This document shows positions 57,134 through 64,000 of a stretch of 64,000 nucleotides of DNA, piece by piece. The first letter of the stretch is position 1. Each line of letters starts with the position of its first letter. This DNA comes from Doryteuthis pealeii (lineage: Eukaryota; Mollusca; Cephalopoda; Myopsida; Loliginidae). The position numbers were made by a program, and so were the translations under genes. The DNA lies in contig CM042143.1 in the NCBI GenBank assembly GCA_023376005.1, positions 82,483,630 to 82,547,629 of the forward strand. Direction: 5' to 3'. The notes beneath the pieces were generated by a model. It had not been told where the DNA came from. It ran no database searches and saw only the letters and a program-made list of their open reading frames with translations.

Positions 57134-57224
57134 GTATTTTCAACAAGTGACCAAAATATTCTATTTTGGCAAGAATGTTATTGAAAGTGAATCCGATACA
57201 TCCGAAGGAATTGTTACAAAATTG
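57134..57224 (+). CDS. Possible FOCAD-like exon g
   Basis: Bounded by TTTCAACAG and GTAAGT, 91 bases. The expected phase 0 frame meets TGA after 16 codons (VFSTSDQNILFWQ...). The mirror copy (57446-57537) differs by several small indels, so neither copy shows the true frame. Similarity to focadhesin was not recognised here. Confidence 0.35.
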
Positions 57225-57445
57225 GTAAGTTTTTTGGGGGTTTTTTGTTTTTTTCTGTTTTTCAAAATATTTAACTAAATGTAACAATGATATTCTCAGA
57301 AAAGATTAAACTTGCAACACAGCTGACTACTGATCACCTTCTACAAATTTCAAACGTGTAAGTAACAATCTTTAAAAAAATCATTTGTTACACTTTAGTT
57401 AAATTATTGAAACAAAACCAAAACAAAAAACCCCAAAACACTTAC

Positions 57446-57537
57446 CAATTTGTAACAATTTCCTCGGATGTTATCGGATTCACTTTCCAAATAACATTCT
57501 TGCCAAAGTAGATATTTGGTCACTTGTTGGAAAATAC
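57446..57537 (-). pseudogene. Mirror of candidate exon g
   Basis: Inverse copy of 57134-57224, 92 bases, with gained and lost bases in short runs relative to it. Confidence 0.6.
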
Positions 57538-57647
57538 CTGGTTGAAATTTATCAAGTCAGGATTAATATCAAAAAATGAAATATATATACTATATATATA
57601 ATATATATATAATATATATACTGCATTGCCATAGAGTTGTAAAGTAC

Positions 57648-57881
57648 ATTAAACAGGTGGCCTATTGTTCAGTAATTTGGACCAGTGAGGAGAGTCTACA
57701 CTAGACCAGGGAGATTTTTTTTCTGCTGAAGGTGGAGCACCACAACTATTGTCAGTTCGCCACTTTACCATACAGAACAGATTATACAAATCTGTGCTAC
57801 TCAAAGCGCTGATTTCATGTGTTACTGGTATTTTAACTGGAACCTTGTTGTTCCCAAGATGGGTGCTTCTACTGGCCAAAG
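57648..57881 (-). repeat. Mirror of SINE family A copy 4
   Basis: Inverse copy of 56807-57040 inside the palindrome. Confidence 0.8.
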
Positions 57882-58468
57882 CATATTCCAACAGTACAGA
57901 ATCAATATGTTCTGATAGCCTTAAATTGTTATTAATTAAATTCTATAGCTGGATATCTTCTTGATTTATTTACAATTCTATAGAGAAAAATTGTATTAAG
58001 TGCATTGACAAAGAAGGGTCTATGTTCAGAATAAATATTTTGAGTAAGAGACATGCTAGTTCTTCATCTACCAACACTTTTTGCATGTGGTCTTGTATGC
58101 AAAATATGCTTGATTTGAAAATCTCGTGCAAACACAAGCATCAGAACTGATGAATTGGACGGAAGAGTCCATTATATATATACATATATATATATTTTAT
58201 GTCTTGGGAATTTTTTGGTATCATCTCAGAGAACAAAAAACAGAATCCCAATTGCATTGAATGTTATTTTGCTTTGGTTCTTCTTTATTTCATCCAACTA
58301 TTTCGGGTGGCTTCCACCCTTTTTTCAACGCTTTTGTAGAAAACTGAGTGTGATTCAAAAGGAAAATAAAATGAATACTTGAAATAGACAGAATCTAGCA
58401 TTATTTAAGCTGTTAGGTTCTGTTTAAAATCGTGTGACGTAACCCACCTGAAATTGATCTGGCATTTC

Positions 58469-58507
<39 letters not shown>

Positions 58508-58834
58508 GAAGAAGACAAAGGCTATTTCACCTGCAAACCCAAAACTTAAGAGTTTACAAATGATTTTCAGTTTAATTTCCAAGGGAAATAAATCTTAAAA
58601 ACTGGAGTAATCTCCCTTAGAAAATACCCGCATTTTAAGTATCTAAAAAATTCAAACTGAATTATACAAATATAACTTTAAAAAGTTACCATCTCATGCA
58701 AGATCTTTAAACTTAAAACAATATTTAATGAAATTCATAGTTTTTTTTTTTTTTTTAGTATGAACACAATTATATCAATCACAACAATCTCAAGTTATTA
58801 TTGTGTGTAAAGTTAAGATAGATAGAGTGATAAA

Positions 58835-59225
58835 AAGAATAGCATTCTCTTATTATAAGGAGATTATGTAATTCTATAACCTAAAATATCTCACCACCAA
58901 TTATACTATGTAAATCTTTATTTCTTGAGATATATAACATATTTCAGATTTTAAAATGCATTTAATAATATTGGACAGTTTTGCGGCAAATCTATCTCAG
59001 CTAGACTTTAAATGGGACATCCCTATAAATAAGATTTTAATTAAGATTAAATAATGACTATTTCATAAATCATTGAGAATATAACTTAAATAAATAGGAA
59101 ATCATACATCAGTGGTAACATTTAGATTTGATTACAGGCAGTTACATATCTCCATCATCTATACATATATAAAGGACAGTTGGTGTGTTATGGATGTCTG
59201 TCCGGATGAAACTACGAAAATAAAA
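58835..59225 (-). repeat. Mirror of dispersed repeat R1
   Basis: Inverse copy of 55478-55830 inside the palindrome, with small indels. Confidence 0.8.
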
Positions 59226-59524
59226 CATTACGACAAAGTAAATACATATAGACATTAATATCACTGGTTCTTGCTTTTTATGAAAAATTATGAAATTTTG
59301 ATTTATAATTGAAGATGTTTTAAAAATCAAAATATACATAGAAAAGCATTGAAATTCTACTTAAAAAATGTCCCGCATTTGTAAATCTCAAAAGTAAACA
59401 CATCAATACACCAGGTATCCACCCCTCCCCCTACTCAGGTGACACTGAGTAGTCGCTTCTAGTTGTAAGACAGATACAGATATATAAGTGTATATTTGAA
59501 TTTTTACTCATTTACATAAATTCT

Positions 59525-59753
59525 TTAACTCTTAATGTCCTATTCCGCCGGGCCAGAAGTCACATTTGTTTCCTTAATCTGCCCCAAACAATAGCCTTTG
59601 TTTAAATTAATATTAAACATATTTATAAGTATTTATTTTTAGGAAATAACAGGTAACTTTAAATGAAAAGGTCATTTTAAAACCATTTTTTTGATAATCC
59701 TAGAGGAAAAGAGCTCTGAACTTAGAAAATTCTAACAGAATATCAAGAGTTAA
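59525..59753 (-). mobile_element. Mirror of TTAA-bounded MITE
   Basis: Inverse copy of 54927-55161, TTAA at both ends. Confidence 0.8.
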
Positions 59754-59850
59754 ATATGTTAGAAACACTAATCATAGAACCAATTTTAAATTGAAATACA
59801 TTTCTATAGTTTTCCCCAGAGAGGAAAATAAATATTGAATTTGAACTTAC

Positions 59851-60050
59851 CTGAGGCCATTTTCTGCCAACTGATGAATCTTTTGTATTAATAAAAGGAA
59901 GAAAGATTCTTTGTTGGCACATATAACATATAGACATTGCATGATCGATGACAAGAGACAAATCCTCTGTGTATTGAGTTCTTTGTGATAAGAGGCTGCA
60001 ACAAATCACTGACATATGGACAGCTTCTCCACAGAATGGATATTAAACAA
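59851..60050 (-). pseudogene. Mirror of FOCAD-like exon f, frame broken
   Basis: Inverse copy of 54624-54824 with its splice sites kept. About eight one- or two-base gains and losses break the frame, and few clear substitutions were seen. Confidence 0.85.
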
Positions 60051-60679
60051 CTGAGAAAAAAGAAAAAAAAAAACTGATTAAGTATGTATACAATAAATAA
60101 ATGCATTTTATATTTTTAACTAATGTTGTTTGTTGTTGCATCCTGTTGCATAGGGCCAAACTCGATGTTAGTAGTAGTTGTCGTTAGTTCAGAAACAGCA
60201 TACGCAAGTTGTATAGTCACAAGGGGCTGTTTATTTTCTTTCTAGGCTCGTGGGTCTTTTTAGAGAGAGAGAGAAGAGGGTAAGGTCAAATTATTCTATT
60301 GTAAATCATATTTCGGTACTACTATGCGAACACATCACGGGGGAATCGGGAGCCCGTCTGCCCCCTACAAAAGCCCAGCCAAAAAAGAATGTTTTTTCTC
60401 TCCTTCCATTTCTTAGTCCCGGGAGTGGGAGGGTCACATCCATTTCAAAACTCGAAACCTGTGTTTTATTTTTCAATCTAATTCGGGTCATTCGTGGTCA
60501 ATTGCTGGCACCCTGTTGAGTGTTTACCCTTCTAAACTTAACCTTTGTTCTTATTTATTTTCATGTCTTTCTCCAGAAATCCGATACTCTTTCCTTTTCA
60601 ATCCTCAAATTTCCCATAGACCATAATAATTACGCTACAATACTCTATCTACTAAAGTCAATGGTGTAGTATAAAAAAA

Positions 60680-61020
60680 AAATTAAAAAATTGGCTGAGC
60701 AGGCCAAGTTTTGAATTGTGCTTGTTTGACACTGAGGCACCAGGCAGCTTGGTTCTCTGCACTGACCTCCCATGTGCTGGTGTTAATGTGGTATGTCTTT
60801 CTTGCAGACATTTTTGAAGAGTAGGCATGGTCTACCTGCCAGTCGGGAGTCTTCAACTAATTTGCCATACAGTAGGGCTTTGGAGATGTGCATTTGTCCT
60901 CCTCTTGACCATGGAACAAGCCAATGTTGTATTAAAATTAATTAATTCTTTCACTTGTGGCTTCAAGCAGCTGTTTGTATGCACAATGCCCCCAGCAGTC
61001 AGTAAACAATTTTGACAGGG
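60680..61020 (-). pseudogene. Mirror of LINE fragment
   Basis: Inverse copy of 53640-53985. Confidence 0.85.
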
Positions 61021-61410
61021 AGGTTAAATCAGCTGTAAGTACTCAATGGTTTTAAACCTCGGGGAGTTAGGGGATCGGCTCATCCTTAGTCAGATAAGAT
61101 GAAGCCATGGCACTTCTAAAATTCAAAGAGTGCTTTTGAGACAATGAATTTGGTTTGGTTTGGTTTCTTTTTTAATTACATATCAGCCTTTGTAGATTAT
61201 TTAATGCCAAAGTCATCCTTGTAGAAGAACATAATGGTACTATTCAACCCATAGTTGGGGAAATGAATGTTGCATAACATACTTATTAGATATTAATCTT
61301 GTCCCCCCCCCAAAAAAAAAAATGGTGACCATAATTGACAATTAAATGTATGGATAGAATGAGTTGGGGTTACCATAGTGATTAAAGTTTTTTAGTGTCT
61401 ATCACTAAAC

Positions 61411-61614
61411 CTGTAAAGATGGCAGAATGGAAACATAAGAAAGACACATATTTTGGTCATCATCATTTTGCTGATCCAGGGATTGGGAGCTTGTTGAAGA
61501 GGGGTCTGCCTCAGGGCATAGCGTTAGACGTAGAAAGTGATCCTGTTGTGATGGATCGATCAGAATGTACAGCAAAAATGGCCTTGAGGATGGGCAACAG
61601 CATTTTGGTGGATT
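61411..61614 (-). pseudogene. Mirror of FOCAD-like exon e, frame broken
   Basis: Inverse copy of 53046-53244, 204 instead of 199 bases. The differences are mainly extra copies of a neighbouring base (GCC to GCCC, AAG to AAGG, GTTCC to GTTTCC) plus one lost T, with splice sites kept. Confidence 0.88.
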
Positions 61615-61973
61615 CTGTAGAATAGAATAAAAAAAGAGATCAATGTTCAGCTGAAAGCGTTTCTTCTTCTGGAAGAAGAAGAAGAAACTTAGTTTCACTT
61701 TCACTATCATTAATATGTTCATTGCTGATTTGAGGCTTTCAAACATGAAATGTCATGTTTTTTTGTTAGAGTTACACTGACAAATTATTAAATAAGATAA
61801 ATTTGACTATTCATAAATAAAATTAAATTTATTGGATGTAAAGAATGATTCAAATATGTATACATGGCACTGGCTTTTTCCTTCCTAAAAGGTGTCATGT
61901 GATATTCATTTAAGAATGCAAGAATTCAAGTAAATAGACGTCTTTTCATCGCTAAAAAAAACCCAACAAAATA

Positions 61974-62018
<45 letters not shown>

Positions 62019-62274
62019 AAGAAAAAAAAAAAGAACAATTTTAAAAGTAAACAAGGGAAGTGACGACTATTATCTATTTTAGAAAAATCTATTTTTTTAT
62101 TTATTTATTATTGATATTGCTTTAGAAAGTTGTTTACTTTATCTGTAGTTAAGTGTCTCAAATGCTAATGTTTATTTCTATTGTCTTATTCTTATAGTTG
62201 ATTATTTTTATTGTCATTTAAAACAGTTTAAAAAATATTATCATTCTTAATAATAATAAGTTCTCCCTTATCAA

Positions 62275-62945
62275 AGCAAAAATAGATAAGATAAGACACA
62301 ACACAACAGTAAATGTAGGGTGTGTGGAGACAGAGATGAGACAATCAGCCATGTATTAAGTGAATGCCAGCAAACTAGGACAGCGAGAATACAAAGCTAG
62401 GCAACTGGATTGGAAAGGTGATCCACTGGGAATAGTGCAAGAAACTAAGTTTTGACCATACAATAAAATGGTATATGAATAAACCAGAATCTGTTCTTGA
62501 GAATGAAACACATAAAATTATCTGGGACTTTGACATAAAGATGGATCACCTTATCCCAGTCAGAAGACAGGACCTAGTATTGCTTAACAAAAAAAAAAGA
62601 AAGATAAAAAAAGAGAACTTGTCAACTGGTAGATTTTGCAATTCCAGCAGATCATAGGGTGAAGATGAAAGAAAAAAAGATAGAAAAATACCTGGACCTT
62701 GCTAGAGAATTGAAAAAGCTGTGAAATATGAGAGTGAAATTGATACCAATTGTAGTTGGTGCACTTAGATAGGTGCCCAAAAGTTTAGAAAACAGACTAG
62801 AGGAGCTGGAAATCAGAGGAAGAATTGAGACCATCCAGACAATATCATTGTTGAAATTGGATAGAATACTCAGAAGAGTCCTGGAGATCAAGATACTTGT
62901 TGTCACTCAGACTCCAGTGAAAGACCATCAGCTAATGTTGATGTG
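62275..62945 (+). pseudogene. Mirror of R2-type LINE fragment
   Basis: Inverse copy of 51711-52391, now on the plus strand. Confidence 0.85.
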
Positions 62946-63179
62946 AAAAACTAACAAATATCTGACTATGATCTGTTTACTTAGACTGCTAATGCTGAGA
63001 TCCCCCCCCCCCCCAAATCCCCTGATGCGCTGGCTCCAAATGCCAGGTCCTGGGAAACCACTTCAACTAGAAGACTAAACCAAGTGAGGAGTGGTGATAG
63101 CATGGTACCCTTGGGTGAGTGACCTTCTTGATGAAAGCACTGGTCAGCGCAGACAGGTTGCTAGAATTACCAAATGTTC

Positions 63180-63612
63180 ACAACCAGGGTTTGGTTTGGT
63201 TTGTTTTGTTTTATGGCATATCAACCTCAGTGGGTCATTTAATGCTGATAAAGTTTTGAAATAAAGTCATTCTTAATGGATACTCAATTTTTTTTTATGA
63301 ATACATTTTTCTATTTAACCCATAGATGGGACCCTAACAGGTACTACCACTCCGGGTCAGAGTGGACCAGGGAGCAATGGTGATGAAGGGCTGCTCCACA
63401 TTCCCCAAACCTCCAACACTGGAACCTCACCATAATATAGAGTTTAACGTCATTCCCAGGACATGTAGACCCTCAGCCACCACCTTCTAGCACCCATATG
63501 ATAAAAAGGGTTGTGGCCTGCCATAAGGGCAATAGGGTTGGGGCAATCATATAGGTGCTAGGGTTTGACGTGGCCAGCCGATTGATCGGAGGAGGCCTCT
63601 CCGACCGCCTGT
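63180..63612 (-). repeat. Mirror of long SINE
   Basis: Inverse copy of 51035-51470. Confidence 0.88.
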
Positions 63613-64000
63613 CATCTTCTTAGGTTAGTTAACTAAATTAAAACTGATTAGAACACTAATGGATTCAATTACTTAAGTACATTCGCTTCCACTACTTCTA
63701 AATCACATTTTTAAAAAATTGTTGTTTTTTCTTCTAACCACTTCTACCGGGGGTTGGTGGGGTTAGATGTCATGGGTGAGATGAATTTGGCAACCTGTTG
63801 TTTTTTTCTCTCAGTTTTCTTGAGCAATTTTCTAGATTGTTTATTAGGTAGAGTTGCTAGCTTTGTATCAATCTGGCTTTGAATTTAGAGATTCTTTTCC
63901 TTTTTCCTAGACCGGTTGCCTTACCAAGTATAAAGAACCCAATCTGCTTTATTATTTAACCATAGCTGGATGAGGTAGAAAATGATTCATGATTTTTCCA

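Larger units (their letters stand above)
50655..64000. repeat. Giant inverted repeat (palindrome), open at the window edge
   Basis: 50655 pairs with 64000, and the match continues inward to about 57290/57375, leaving a loop of roughly 40-85 bases around 57335. Arms are about 6.63 kb each. All contents are mirrored: exons, R2-like and RTE-like LINE fragments, SINEs, the TTAA MITE, TA runs and the long T/A homopolymer (52628-52671 against 61976-62015). Confidence 0.95.

Noticed and set aside
57446..61614. A second FOCAD-like gene on the minus strand
   Set aside because: It is the mirror of 53.0-57.2 kb with frame-breaking indels, so it is an inverted copy or assembly artefact and not an independent gene.

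Overview
This is a eukaryotic, AT-rich, repeat-dense stretch of an invertebrate nuclear genome. The best guess is a mollusc or another lophotrochozoan: it has short exons with GT-AG introns, tRNA-derived SINEs, many foldback elements flanked by TA microsatellites, an intronless RING/B-box TRIM gene, and LINE, mariner, P-type and Ty3/Gypsy remnants. There is no bacterial gene organisation, and no CRISPR array or operon is visible.

Layout. 0.7-3.6 kb holds a decayed Ty3/Gypsy retrotransposon. 4.5-7.2 kb holds a hammerhead ribozyme motif (4765-4807), a tRNA-like SINE, and a young coding-poor LTR element inserted at the SINE tail (LTRs 5179-5596 and 6774-7191). 7.7-13.8 kb holds two paralogous copies of one composite repeat, one broken by a LINE and the other by an 8-bp-TSD MITE. 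14-19.2 kb is foldbacks, a mariner MITE, SINEs and microsatellites. 19.9-24.3 kb is a broken P-element/THAP9-type transposase gene with a recognisable THAP exon. 26-27.5 kb holds a long SINE with an 11-bp target duplication beside a probable solo LTR. 27.8-29.7 kb is the only intact complete gene, a 634-residue TRIM-like protein on the minus strand. 29.9-37.2 kb is a MITE cluster followed by a 5S rRNA-derived SINE. 37.8-43.3 kb holds SINE, LINE and mariner fragments.

From 44.8 kb the plus strand carries consecutive exons of a focadhesin (FOCAD)-like gene, with introns full of LINE, SINE and MITE insertions. At about 57,335 the sequence folds back on itself. 50,655-57,29x and 57,37x-64,000 are inverted copies of each other, including exons, introns and every inserted repeat, and the palindrome is still open at the window edge. 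In the two exon copies that could be compared base by base, the right copy differs mainly by single-base and homopolymer indels that break the frame. This looks more like an uncorrected fold-back read than a biological inverted duplication, but read data are needed to decide.

The host genes do not form a pathway. The informative parts are the ribozyme, the 5S-headed SINE whose 3' domain is shared with a longer SINE family, the nested insertions that act as internal controls for target-site duplications, and the palindrome.
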